A DNA stretch of 64,000 bases from assembly GCA_013420905.1 (NCBI GenBank), contig JAAXNY010000013.1:1860001-1924000 (forward strand), in the 5' to 3' direction. The translations under genes and the position numbers were made by a program. This DNA is from Collybia mongolica. Taxonomy: Eukaryota > Basidiomycota > Agaricomycetes > Agaricales > Clitocybaceae. The notes under the pieces were generated by a model that saw only the letters and a program-made list of their open reading frames with translations, made no database searches and was not told where the DNA came from. Shown here one piece after another: positions 31,839 through 42,208 of the stretch (position 1 is the stretch's first letter; every line of letters begins with the position of its first letter).

Positions 31839-34550
31839 ATGCCTCAGGCTTCGAAACACAAACGGCGCGAGGGCAAGAAAGCCGGTGTCAAACCCAGGCC
31901 ACAGGGTCGTCAAAACGCGTTCAGTGGTGCGAAAATGGAATTCCTGGAGTCATACAAAGATCAGTTCCTTGATTCGACTGACCGTGGAGCATTCTACACA
32001 TTTGTATCCAAGGCATTCATTGAGCGGTTCGGGTATAACCTTGCAATCGAGGCGAACCCTGACCCAGATGATGATGACGTGCTCACCCCCGAAGAAATCG
32101 ATACTTCGTTGTCTGAGGAAGAGCAGAACGAGGAATGCGATAGACGTAGCGCATTCTATTGTGAGCTTCGTGATGTAAGTGATGCATAGTATGGCAGGGA
32201 CGAAAACTCATACCCTTCGGCACTAGAAACTTGGCTGCTGGTATCGTTACCGCTACACCAATAGGAACCCCACATCTGTCAATAATATCATCGACCGCAT
32301 AACGTCGTCATCCGTATCCCGCCCTAGAAAAAAAACGGCCGTCAATCTGTACTCAGATCTCAACAAGGACAAGTTGAAGCGGCAGTTCGACGCACTCTGG
32401 GAATCCGTCAAGGGCTCTCTGAAACCTCGAGACCGAATCCGAATGTGGAATGAACACACGAGAGATTGTTGGGAGAAGGAGACGCCAGAAGTGAGAGATG
32501 CGATCGTGAAACAAACGGATGACGAAAACAAGAGAGCGTTGATAGACTGGAAGAAGAAGGCAACGTTCACTGGTTCCGCTGAGGACTTTGACCAGTAAGC
32601 CCAGCTTTGCGCACTATAGTGGAATGGAATGCTCACCTTCGAACATGTAGAGCTTGGAAAACTGCGGAACAAGTTCTTCCTTCCTTCGCCGATGCAATGT
32701 CGGAGTGGCTGGGGGCGAACATCGTTATTCTAGCCATAACGCCACTCGGCTCCTCAAATGGTGAAATCGTAATGCAATCGTGAGTTATAACCCTTTCATT
32801 GATAGCTGTTTGACTCACCCTTACCAAGGGCTCAATCCGATACTTCAAAGGGGATGACCAAAAGACTCTTGCCTGAGTTCGATCCTGACGGTTGGAGTAA
32901 GTTCCAGGACATGGCGATAAAGTACGGAAAGGCTTTCTTTTGTGAGTAAATTTGAGTATCATGTGGCAAAAAACTCACTCACTCAATAATGTAGCACCAG
33001 AGGAGTGTCGTCGTCGTGTATTGATGATGGAAGATCAGGAGGAAGCAGATGGCGACTTTCCGCGGGACGACACCATGAACGGGGACACATCCAAGTCCTC
33101 GGGCCGGGAGTTGACTTCCGGTTATCTCCAAACCTCCAACAATCAGTTGATCACTGGCTCGATCGACAATCCGATTCCGACGACTGATCAGCTGACTCAT
33201 CAACTGACTACACCTGTCCACCATGACAACGCCATCGACGATACCCTCCCTCGTGAATCGGGGCATGAACCTACCGGACAGTCAGCCACCGTCTCACCAC
33301 CCATGGCCGTCGACGATACCCTCCCTCATGAATCGGGGCATGAACCTACCGGACAGTCAGCCACCGTCTCACCACCCACGCCTCTTTACGATGACACCAA
33401 TTTCGGGGGCTCCACCGCCTTGCTGTCCATGTTCAATTTGCCTCCCTGTGATGACGCCAAGCTAGCTCAGTTGAACTTCCTTCAGATGCCTAGCGGGGTG
33501 CCGGCGCAATATCAAGTACCCAGCGACTCCTGGTTCAACAACCTCCTCGACTGCCTCCCTTCCGGTAATCTACAAAACGGGAATTTGGACTCCACCCTCG
33601 CCCAAGCTTATCCACAACAGCTTGGAGTCCCATCGGCATCTGAAGCACCTGTGCCCTCGTTGGTCGAGACAGGTTTCTTTTTCCCGTCTGCATCGCCACT
33701 TCCAACCCCGACGATGCAACCTCCATCAGTCATGAATTCGTCCCCACCGGGTGCAGTTCCAACCACTGACATTACCCTTTCCCCCCACGCTCCTTCCCAA
33801 GAGACCGTCGTTCCACATGCCATGCCAACACCACCGTTTCCACCTCCCACACCCCTGCTGGCGGGTGGTGCTGCTCCTGCGGTGCTGAGCGGGACCAACC
33901 AGCCGGCTTTCATGACCCCTGCCCCGCACGCTCCCCTGCTGCAGACCGTGGTTCCACATTCCACGCCCGCACCACTGTTTCCACCTCCCGCACCCCTACT
34001 GGCGGGTGGTGCTGCTCCTGCGGTGCTGAGCAGGACCAACCGGCCGGCTTTCATGAACCTCACCCCCCACGCTCCTTCTCCACAGACCACTGTTCCACAC
34101 GTCACACCCACACCGTCGTCTCTACCTCCTGTGTCCCTACTTGCAGGTGGTGCTGCTCCGGCGGCAGTGCTGAGCGGATCCAAGCGGTCAGCCCCCAGTC
34201 TGGGCCGTGCGTGCCAACCACTAAGTTCGTCACCAAACGAGGTCCCACAACTGCCCCCTGCTCCCTTAAGCACTCCATGTGCTGACCCCCCAGCGCCGTC
34301 CACGACACCGGTGGTCCCTGCAGAGAAGGAAAATGATCAGCCCGCAGTGTTGAGGGGAACGGCGAATAGAGGGAGGAACGGAAGGAAGCGAAAGGCAGGT
34401 GAGATGGTGCAGGGTGATGAGGTGTCAGTGGGTGAGGGAGCTCCTGTGCAGGCACCGAAGTCGCGCCGTGTCTCCAATTTACCTGACCGTCTCAAGAAGG
34501 GAGGATATGCTCCGCCGAAGAAGGGTACACGGGCGAAAAAAGTAACCTAG
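31839..34550 (+). CDS. KDZ element second protein, Pro-rich C-terminus
   Basis: Five exons (31839-32174, 32227-32594, 32651-32779, 32829-32941, 32995-34550) join in frame into 833 aa. The N-terminal third (KKAGVKPRPQGRQNAFSG, KMEFLESYKDQF, AFYTFVSKAFIERFGYNL) and the central part (RDRIRMWNEHTRDCWEKE, LPEFDPDGWSKFQDMA, SPEECRRR) follow a layout I have seen in Agaricomycete hypothetical proteins tied to KDZ elements. The C-terminal ~500 residues are Pro/Ala/Thr-rich with internal tandem repeats (LLAGGAAPAVLS three times; a 90-bp direct repeat at 33236-33383) and end in a basic tail. It is transcribed divergently from the transposase. The function is unknown; a DNA-bridging or regulatory partner of the transposase is conceivable but unproven. 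Confidence 0.75.
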
Positions 34551-34739
34551 ATTGTGTTGTTGCGCCACCATCGATAGCTTGTTGCCAGTGCCAGAATGGT
34601 CTCGAGTTGTGTGTAGATTAGATATACTAATCGAGTGTAGCATACAGATCTTGCTAACTGGGAAGGGAAGTGACATGGTAACGCAACAACCTATAGGGCT
34701 CAAAATGGTAATGCGCACGGACCCCGAGGGGCAAAAGAC

Positions 34740-35770
34740 TGCATTATAATATCGCTACTGAGTTATAACATGACACTAAGCAACGTAGGGGGAGAATAAC
34801 AGACTGAATTATAACTTGAACATGGTACCAATTGATTAATGATGTCGGGAGTGCTGACCACCAAGTTATAACGTTCAGATCTTGTCGATGAGAAGTGACG
34901 TCATAATGCATCCGAGCCGCTCTGGGGACTCAGAATAATAACCTCTCAGGGTAAGATGGCTGAATTATAAAGGTGTAGACTGAATTATGTTGTAGGGGGA
35001 GGGTGGGGTGCAATGGACTCGAGACTAGATTATAACGTGGCAGCGGTTTGCAATGTGGGCGAGCAGCGGGTGTCAATGGTCGGAATTATAAGCAGGAGGC
35101 AGGTAGCCAGAGTTTTATAACGTGGGCAAGCAGCGGGTTGCAATGGACGGAATTATAGCCTGACGGCGGGTAGCGGGGGGTTGTAATGTGAGTGTGGTCG
35201 AGCAACGGGTTGCAATGGACCGAATTATAACATGGTGGTGGGCAACGAGGGGTCATCACGTGGCCGAGCAGCCGGTTGAAATCTCGGAATTATAATGCGG
35301 CGGTGGGAAGCGAGAGTAGTGAAGCGAGAGTATTATAACGTGGGCAAGCAGCGGATGGCAACGGACGGAATTATAACATGGGCGAGCAGCAGGTGGCAAC
35401 GGACGGAATTGTATTATAACGTGGTCGAGCAGCGGATGGCAACGGACGGAATTGTATTATAACGTGGTCGAGCAGCGGATGGCAACGGACGAATTATAAC
35501 GTGGGCGAGCAGCGGGTGGCAACGGACGGAATTATAACGTGGCAGCAGGCAGAGGGTGTGTTATAGTGTGGGCGAGCAGCCCGTGGCAATGGAGGGAATT
35601 ATAACGTGGCGGTAGGCAGCGAGAGTGTCACGTTATAACTTGTTGGGTGGGGAGGCGGCTGGTAGCGAGGGTTTATAACTCATTGAGGCCTCGGCAGATG
35701 CCATGTGTGAGCATTATAACGGAAGTGGAACGCGTAATAACGTGGGTGAACAGGAGGGGAGTCGTGGGTT
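34740..35770. repeat. KDZ right subterminal repeat array
   Basis: About 20 or more copies of a unit near gaattataacgtgggcgag, often followed by cagcgggtggcaacgga, repeat at 30-60 bp spacing. It is the inverted counterpart of the left array. Copies near 35400-35540 are almost identical, pointing to recent local expansion. Confidence 0.85.
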
Positions 35771-35803
35771 ATAACAAAATGTGGTGTAGGAGCTCCTTGT
35801 GAC

Positions 35804-35875
35804 GACAGTGGGACGTTATGACGCGCCATTCTGGGTTTCGTGGGGTACATTACAAAAGAGCTACATGGATGCCTC
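35804..35875 (-). repeat. KDZ right terminal inverted repeat
   Basis: These 72 bp pair with 24753-24824 in inverse orientation and abut the TSD ggtgtgt at 35876. Confidence 0.85.
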
Positions 35876-36493
35876 GGTGTGTGAAATCCTCGGGATTCGC
35901 AAGCAGGCGACGAAGAAACGCGTGCGTCTCTCTTAGTTGGATAGGTTGATACTTGTGTACGGCGCTGGCATGGAAATTCTCGTGGAAGGCACGCCGGTGA
36001 CGTCGCCACCACGCGCCATAGGGCATAAATCCCAGGCTAAAGTACCATCCCATACTGTACTCAGGCATATGAATGAGCGACGTCATTGAGCACAAGATGT
36101 TCAACTCACAGGTCGATCAACATTGGCATCCCCATACGATCCGAGTAATTTGCAGAACGCTTTTCGAACAGATCATTCGTCCTTGCAGACGAGCCAAGAA
36201 GGAGATAACCTTGGCTAAGCACCTTGAAATAGACAACCTCGCCTGCGAAGGGTAAGCAATGAGCTCAGATTGGTGTAAAGTCAGACCGACATACCATAAA
36301 CTTCTGACCACTTATGGTACACAAGCCACGCTTTTTCATGTGGCATATTGAAGAAGTTGCCAATGATAGGAAGCCCCTTCGGCCCCGGAGGCAAGGGAAG
36401 TTGGCCCGTCTGTCTTGAAATCTTCCGGGAGGCACATCTCCAGAGTATGAGGACTATCAGGGTGCTACCCACAACGATAATTGGATGAGTCAT
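35876..36493 (-). pseudogene. cytochrome P450 3, 5' part (gene split by KDZ transposon)
   Basis: Upstream half of the interrupted P450. It starts at 36493 (MTHPIIVVGS, membrane anchor LIVLILW), runs through LPLPPGPKGLPIIGN, exon 2 and exon 3 with WWRRHRRAFHENF, and is cut after NPEDFTH by the transposon. All frame and splice signals look normal. A truncated N-terminal fragment of about 160 residues would be made if still transcribed. The rest of the gene is at 23241-24752. Confidence 0.9.
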
Positions 36494-37203
36494 GGTAATG
36501 TTGGTGGTAAAGGGGTTGGAAGAACGGAGAAGGCGACTCAAGAACAGACCTTTTGGAGGGCCATAAGTAGTGGACCAAGGCGCTTCTTGAGTTCTAGGCC
36601 TTTCACCCTTGACTGGGGGATCAGGATTTCCATCAGAGGTTTATCACCCAGCGGAGCCACCCAACCAAACTTGGGCACACTGTCTCGGGCGTGGTGTGTA
36701 AACACGCCAGCTGTTGGGGAGATTCGACTCCAGCTTTACCTTTTGCAGTGAGAACCACCTCAGAGCGGCTCTCAAGAATTAGCACTGGACCTTTAAATCC
36801 GAAGATGTCAAATTAGCTTGCTGGTCCACGCCTTCTTTAAGATGTCCTTCTGGCAGACAGTAGAACACCAGCAATGCAACTCAGTAGTGCCGTACCGACC
36901 CATCTTTATCGTGCCCCATGAAAAGACCGGGAAGACAATCATCTACTGAACTTTTGTAGTTTCGAGCTGCAAGGGCCAAGGTGTCTTGATGGAAATGAAT
37001 TTACGATATTGATAGAAGAATACTCTTAATTCTTTCATTTGGTAGAGAATTTGAAGGCCAGGCGAAGCGTGAACTGCGAAACGTTCGAAAAGTCTTCGTT
37101 ATATCTTTGCTGGCGAAGTTCTCTTGTCTGAAGCGCCCACCACAATACCACAGATTATAGTTGCATAGAGTAGCATAGGCGAGCGGGGCTTGACACTGGC
37201 AGG
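36494..37203. other. intergenic, upstream of P450 3
   Basis: No gene or repeat was recognised. It should contain the promoter of the broken P450. Confidence 0.5.
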
Positions 37204-37211
37204 CTTGTATC

Positions 37212-37565
37212 CAGTGTTGGCCAAGTCATTGACATGTCATGAAGGTCGCCTTACAGTCGGCCGACTGTCAGTGATTGACAGTACCTGACTTGACCGTGAC
37301 CCTATATCTACTAGTTACATAATAGACTTTAAATTGCGATTATCATGCGCGATTCGCTAAGACCTTTGCGATAACAGTGTCAATCAAACAAAAAGCCAAC
37401 ATAGATTAACCAGAGACAAACATCAGGCATCCCAATATGGATGGACCCTTCTGACTTCGGAATCACGTGCGAGTCATTCCATTTCAGACGGTCATGACTT
37501 GTCATCAAAAAGTCGTCAAGCCACTTTGATGACTGTCACCTTAAAGTCATGACTGGCCAACACTG
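37212..37565 (+). mobile_element. hAT-type MITE, copy 1
   Basis: A 354-bp element starting cagtgttggcca and ending tggccaacactg, so the terminal inverted repeat is at least 12 bp and continues imperfectly (gtcat). It is flanked by the 8-bp TSD cttgtatc at 37204-37211 and 37566-37573. The 8-bp TSD and CAGTG ends are typical of hAT elements. No open frame is present, so it needs a transposase from elsewhere. Confidence 0.93.
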
Positions 37566-37592
37566 CTTGTATCGGAGATGTGTAATGATTAG

Positions 37593-37946
37593 CAGTGTTG
37601 GCCAGTCATGACTTTAAGGTGACAGTCATCAAAGTGGCTTGACGACTTTTTGATGACAAGTCATGACCGTCTGAAATGGAATGACTCGCACGTGATTCCG
37701 AAGTCAGAAGGGTCCATCCATATTGGGATGCCTGATGTTTGTCTCTGGTTAATCTATGTTGGCTTTTTGTTTGATTGACACTGTTATCGCAAAGGTCTTA
37801 GCGAATCGCGCATGATAATCGCAATTTAAAGTCTATTATGTAACTAGTAGATATAGGGTCACGGTCAAGTCAGGTACTGTCAATCACTGACAGTCGGCCG
37901 ACTGTAAGGCGACCTTCATGACATGTCAATGACTTGGCCAACACTG
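37593..37946 (-). mobile_element. hAT-type MITE, copy 2 (inverted)
   Basis: The reverse complement of copy 1 over all 354 bp, with no difference noticed by eye. It has its own 8-bp TSD, atgattag, at 37585-37592 and 37947-37954. It lies 27 bp from copy 1. Confidence 0.93.
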
Positions 37947-37954
37947 ATGATTAG

Positions 37955-38235
37955 GCAGTAAATGGAGCCAAATTTCCAGTCCTTCGGGCGGAAATCAGTG
38001 ATGAGTGGTCGTATAGCGTGGTTTATATGGGTCATAAAGGGTTTAGCCCCAGAACTGATCTTGTGATCAACTGGCTTCACCAACAGCGGACAGGCGACAT
38101 GGCCTTACAAGGGGCCTATCGTTATGAAAACGGCTGTAGTGACTAGTGATCCGTGACGTCTAGATCGATATCGTGTTACTAAGTAAGATACATCAGTCAG
38201 CCAGGGGGTAACTGCCACATACTATTTGACATGAT
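37955..38235. other. intergenic
   Basis: No gene is seen. The words aactggcttcaccaacagc (near 38069) also occur near 22440 next to the lactonase remnant, suggesting this is another distant copy of that segment. Confidence 0.45.
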
Positions 38236-38329
38236 TTGTCCTATCGCCATACCACCAGTGAAGCTTTACGTTCAAGATATTCGTTTGATATGGTTGGAGT
38301 AAGACTAGAAGGTACATACATTGTGTTTT

Positions 38330-38500
38330 GTGGTATACCTGATGCTGTGGAATACATTGGTGCCGCTGCCGTGACAATGGTGCATGTGGACCTCGTCGCA
38401 GACAAGATCAGGGTTTTCGGGCCGTTTTGCCCAAGTTGCAAGAAATTTCAGTCCTTCATCCCGACAAGGGCATTTCCAGGGTATACCTAATGGTCACGTG
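38330..38500 (+). pseudogene. possible lactonase-like remnant
   Basis: The plus frame contains VHVDLVADKIRVFGP, which resembles the VADLGADKIWRL blade of the lactonase-like protein at 17.4-18.7 kb and the general family motif. Only a few residues align, and a shared upstream word with 22440 is the only other support. It may be the remains of a third lactonase copy or chance. Confidence 0.3.
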
Positions 38501-39349
38501 GTCGCGGGCGGCCAACTTCGAGTTCAATCTTCGGCGTTTATTATTTCAAACTCAGTGAAAATGCTGCCAGAGGCAGGCGGTCACAACATTGACTTGTATT
38601 ATCACGTCAGTCCCAATATTCTCATGTCAGATGAACCTTTCAATATGGAAACGCCACAATTTAGACTTACCTGGGATAAGAAACCGCGATTCGCTCATTG
38701 AAGATCAAAGTCCTAGCCACTCCACTTTGTTGCATCAGCGATGGGGCCGAATTGCTGTGGTAGCTGTGCTGTCCCTCCTACCCTGATTTGTTTGACTTGC
38801 GTGCAATTCTTGAAGGATCGGTGAGGTCTTTCGTTTAAAATGCTTTTGGTTTATGGTTCTATTGCGCTTGATTATGGGCTGAGGTTGAACGTACAATTCT
38901 AAAACCTCACAGTTCACTTTCGTGGCCATGGTGGTCCCTTCATTCAATGTGCTGATTATGACTATACATAGAGTTGACAGACTTGATGCCTGACTCGAGG
39001 AGAGGTTCAATGTCAAGGAAACGATTTCCACGCTAAATAAAGGACGATTTTCCTTTACCGGCGACCAGTCTATTTAACACCCATCACAATCAACAAGTGA
39101 CGTTGGCAACAATCTGTCATAATTAACCTCTTTCTTGATTTTTGGATCCCGCCCAAATTCGTGTCATGCCGCGCTAAAGAACTCAAGACGCTGGGGTAGT
39201 TGGCTTGATCACTGCTTATCGTAAGTGGACCACTTATTTGGACAGACATCGTGGTTAGAAACGACGCAATGATCTGACAGTAGGATTTTACGTCGCGACT
39301 ATTGTCACTGGGAAAGTATGGAGGTCAATATTTTTATGTTGCCATTTTC
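38501..39349. other. intergenic, upstream of cysteine-rich gene A
   Basis: No gene was recognised. Near 39030-39150 are words (gattttcctt, ttggatcc) that recur at comparable distance upstream of genes B and C, part of the tandem duplication of that array. Confidence 0.45.
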
Positions 39350-39350
39350 T

Positions 39351-39360
39351 TATAAAAGGC
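39351..39360 (+). promoter_or_regulatory. TATA box of cysteine-rich gene A
   Basis: The sequence tataaaaggc lies 47 bp upstream of the start codon. An identical box at almost the same distance precedes gene B, and both share an upstream atattttta block. Confidence 0.65.
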
Positions 39361-39397
39361 AGAGGGAGCTCATATCTGTGTCTCTTCACTCGACGGG

Positions 39398-41012
39398 ATG
39401 CAACTTTCCGGAGTTAAACTCATTATCACCTCCTCTCTATTTGTCAGTGCATGGAGTGTCGCTGTAGTTGATAATGACAGCACTCCTGGAGGACGCATTG
39501 TTACCACCTCAAAAACACTATTAAAACCACTCCTCAATAGTCAGGATGGTATGCAAGGCAAAGAGCGGAGAGAGAGCGTTCTCCGGGGTCTTTTACAGGT
39601 TAGGCAACGTGTGTGCCCATCTGGGTATGGTCAATGTCCGTTGGGAGTGTGTTGCCAACTTAATGGAGGGTGCTGTCCAAATAGTCAGTTGCGTTCTTTT
39701 CCACTTCAGACATGTATTAAATATTTTATACTTCTTTTCTAGACACATGTTGCGGACCAAATCAACGCTGTTGCTCAGGCAAGTAATTTCGATTTTGTAT
39801 ACTTGGGGGGGATTGTGCTGACTTTTTCAACTTTTAGTGGGCTGCTGTTACCTCAGGTACCCGGTTGTCCCACATCACTTGGAGGATGCAACATTTATTG
39901 TTTATTAGTGACTATTGTGTGGAAGACCCATCAACTGGTCGACGGGGTTGCTGCCCCCTTGGAGAGACGTGTTCGGGTGTGAGCGACACATGCGAAGATG
40001 AGGGTTATTTACCCTGTTCCAACGATGATTTTTGCTGTCGTATGTCTGCCCCCCCAGCTTGATGTGGTGATATAGTCTGACGCCGACCCGTTCAGCTTCT
40101 GGCGAAAGCTGTTTCAGGGACAGCAGTAATAGGCCAAGATGCAGCTCTTCAAGGTCAAACCCTGATCCAACCACGCGACGAGGTAAGGGCTAGAACCATC
40201 ATCCCATTATATACTTTTCTCATATTTGGATGCCCAATAGCAACAACGCGCCAAACCACTTCAACGAAGTCGACATTCACTACCCGAGCGGCTTCCGCCA
40301 CAGGGGTGTCATCGGCCACGAAAACCTCTGTTCTTGATCCAACTATTTATTCAACTCCTTCAATCAGTACACAGAGCGTTGTTGTTGGCGCCGACGACAC
40401 CCGAATATATTGGGTTGGAACCTCATGGATCCTAGGGAACTCGAGTTGCAATTCTACTGCACAATCAAGGAAGACGTCTGAAAATGGAGGCTTCTTGCTC
40501 AACGTGCCCCCACGTATGTTTGTATTCCTTTTACGGTTGTATTTATTTGCTTTACATATGTTGCAGGTACAACGGTCTATCTTGCTGTGTCGGGCCACAA
40601 TGTGGAGTACGAGATCACGGTCGATGAACGCTCGACAACATACAGAGAACCTTCGATCCTTAATGACTGCAAATTAACGTGGTCCTCTGGCATTCTCGTC
40701 AATGACACCAATATCATCGTCACAGTGCTAGGATCTGCTTCTTCTAGTTCCGATGAACGACGACAATTGTCTAATACTTGGTCATTCGAGTTTCACCACT
40801 TCTTGTGAGCATCCAATCTTGCTTCGTCCTGTAAAAGCCCTGACAAGACTTGTAGAATGGCCGCGCCTGATTTTTACACCAGTCCAACCAACACTGGCTT
40901 GATCAACCCATCGGGTTTTACCAGTAATTCAGCGATATATCTCAAGACTCATTCGATGTTGTATACAGGCCTCATGATAGCTTTTGTTAGTTTCTTTAGT
41001 TTCTTCTGTTAG
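39398..41012 (+). CDS. secreted cysteine-rich GPI-type protein A
   Basis: First of four tandem paralogs. Exons: 39398-39683, 39743-39778, 39838-39856, 39909-40039, 40096-40182, 40241-40513, 40567-40804, 40856-41012; 408 aa. Residues 1-22 form a signal peptide (MQLSGVKLIITSSLFVSAWS). A propeptide-like stretch (LLKPLLNS, then RRESVLRGLLQVRQ) precedes the cysteine-rich region, where CC pairs recur (GVCCQ, GCCPNS, CCGPNQRCC, GCCPLGETC, DDFCC). A Thr/Ser linker follows, then a module with VVVGADDTRIYWVGTSW, SCNSTAQS and DCKLTWSSG, and a hydrophobic tail (LYTGLMIAFVSFFSFF) fitting a GPI signal. No known family was recognised; a cell-wall or surface role is inference. Intron 2 is GC-AG (donor at 39779). 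Confidence 0.88.
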
Positions 41013-42160
41013 TCCCGGACAGCGTTGGGTTGGAGTTGTTCTGAGGTTGTCTTATGATGTAGTGTTAAGTATGATAGTATTCTCGATTCTGTCAAGTACG
41101 ATTTTACGAATAGAACTACTATAAATATTCTGAGTTCCTCGGACTACTTTCCAAGCGAACTTACACGCGTCTGCGATTCTATATCGTTTTACGCATCCTG
41201 TGAGCCGATAGGAACTACAAGTATTGGTGTTCGGATTTCCAACTCTGTTTGCCGGTCACTGCCGGTCAGTTCTTAGGGCTGGTCACGCGCACGGCGAGCG
41301 TCCATTAAGTTTTCTTCTATTATATTCCACGAACTCAGTTCTTCAGCTTCAACCAGCACAAACCATATAGGTTCTCTATCGTAACCAGTACCCACTTGTT
41401 CCCGTTTCCATTCGGCATTATCTCGGACTGGCATTACGAAACTCGAGCCGTTTCATACGGAATACTGGGGATCTATCACTTATAATAAACGACTTCAAAC
41501 TGCAATTTATAACTAGGACTCATCTCAACACGCGATCTTATTGCTGGGGTCGGACTGGATACTTGTGGCACTCTCACCTACTCTGCCTTGAGTTGGAGCA
41601 CACGGACCTACTTGGTGTCTACAGTTTTACTGGGACTTATCGTGCAACGAGGGCGAAAGGCTGCAACCCTGAACATTGGATTACAGTCACCGCCATGGAA
41701 ACTCTTTAGATTTACGCTGTAAGACAGACTTCTAGTTGGCGCCGAGATGTGATGGAAAGTGCCCTATTTCGAGGACATGATCGTTCAGCCAAAATGAGGA
41801 CAATTTTCCTACGCTGGCAACGGAATATATCTTGGACGAACACACTGGCATATGCGACATCACTGGCGGTGTCCAGCTTGTGATGTTGACAACAATCTCT
41901 CTACCTTGCGAAATTCGGATCCTTCACGAAGACATGTCAAACATGCCACTTATGTGATTAAATGAGGTACGTGGACGCTCGGCTACCCGACTCATCAATG
42001 AGATTGCTGCCCGCTTTTGAACCTGTGCATTATTTATACCACGAAACATCCTGGTTGGGAGCTCTCAACACTTGTAATCTTCTGATAGGAATTTTCCGCG
42101 GCGAAACCGAATGGGAAGCCATGAAGGTCGATATTTTTACCCCCCCTCCCCCGTCAACGG
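41013..42160. other. intergenic between genes A and B
   Basis: No gene was recognised. A block near 41793-41930 (ttgcgaaattcggatcc) recurs upstream of gene C near 44563, marking the duplicated 5' flank. Confidence 0.5.
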
Positions 42161-42170
42161 TATAAAAGGC
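42161..42170 (+). promoter_or_regulatory. TATA box of cysteine-rich gene B
   Basis: tataaaaggc lies 48 bp upstream of the ATG at 42209. With that spacing the in-frame ATG at 42191 would lie at or before the expected transcription start, which supports 42209 as the start codon. Confidence 0.65.
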
Positions 42171-42208
42171 GATGAGAACACACTCTGGCTATGTATCCAA
42201 ACAGCGAC

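Larger units (their letters stand above)
24753..35875. mobile_element. 11.1-kb KDZ-superfamily DNA transposon
   Basis: The element interrupts a P450 exon. Its ends are imperfect 72-bp inverted repeats (24753-24824 and 35804-35875) sharing the core cgtcataacgtcccactgtc. The 7-bp TSD is ggtgtgt. Inside each end lies about 1 kb of short repeats built on TTATAAC, in inverted orientation at the two ends. Between them are a KDZ transposase and two further minus-strand genes, and one plus-strand gene. KDZ (Kyakuja-Dileera-Zisupton) elements are known for long subterminal repeats and, in Agaricomycetes, for extra genes. The transposase has at least one possible frame break near its 3' end; otherwise the element looks full length. 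Confidence 0.9.

Noticed and set aside
33608..34303. 231-codon minus-strand frame
   Set aside because: It is the Gly/Val-rich shadow of the Pro-rich C-terminus of the KDZ plus-strand protein.
36700..36745. Possible tRNA (gattcgactcc resembling a B box)
   Set aside because: No matching T-stem pairing or acceptor stem could be found around it.
37212..37946. Giant palindrome as an inverted duplication, replication origin or hairpin element
   Set aside because: Distinct 8-bp TSDs on each arm show two independent MITE insertions.
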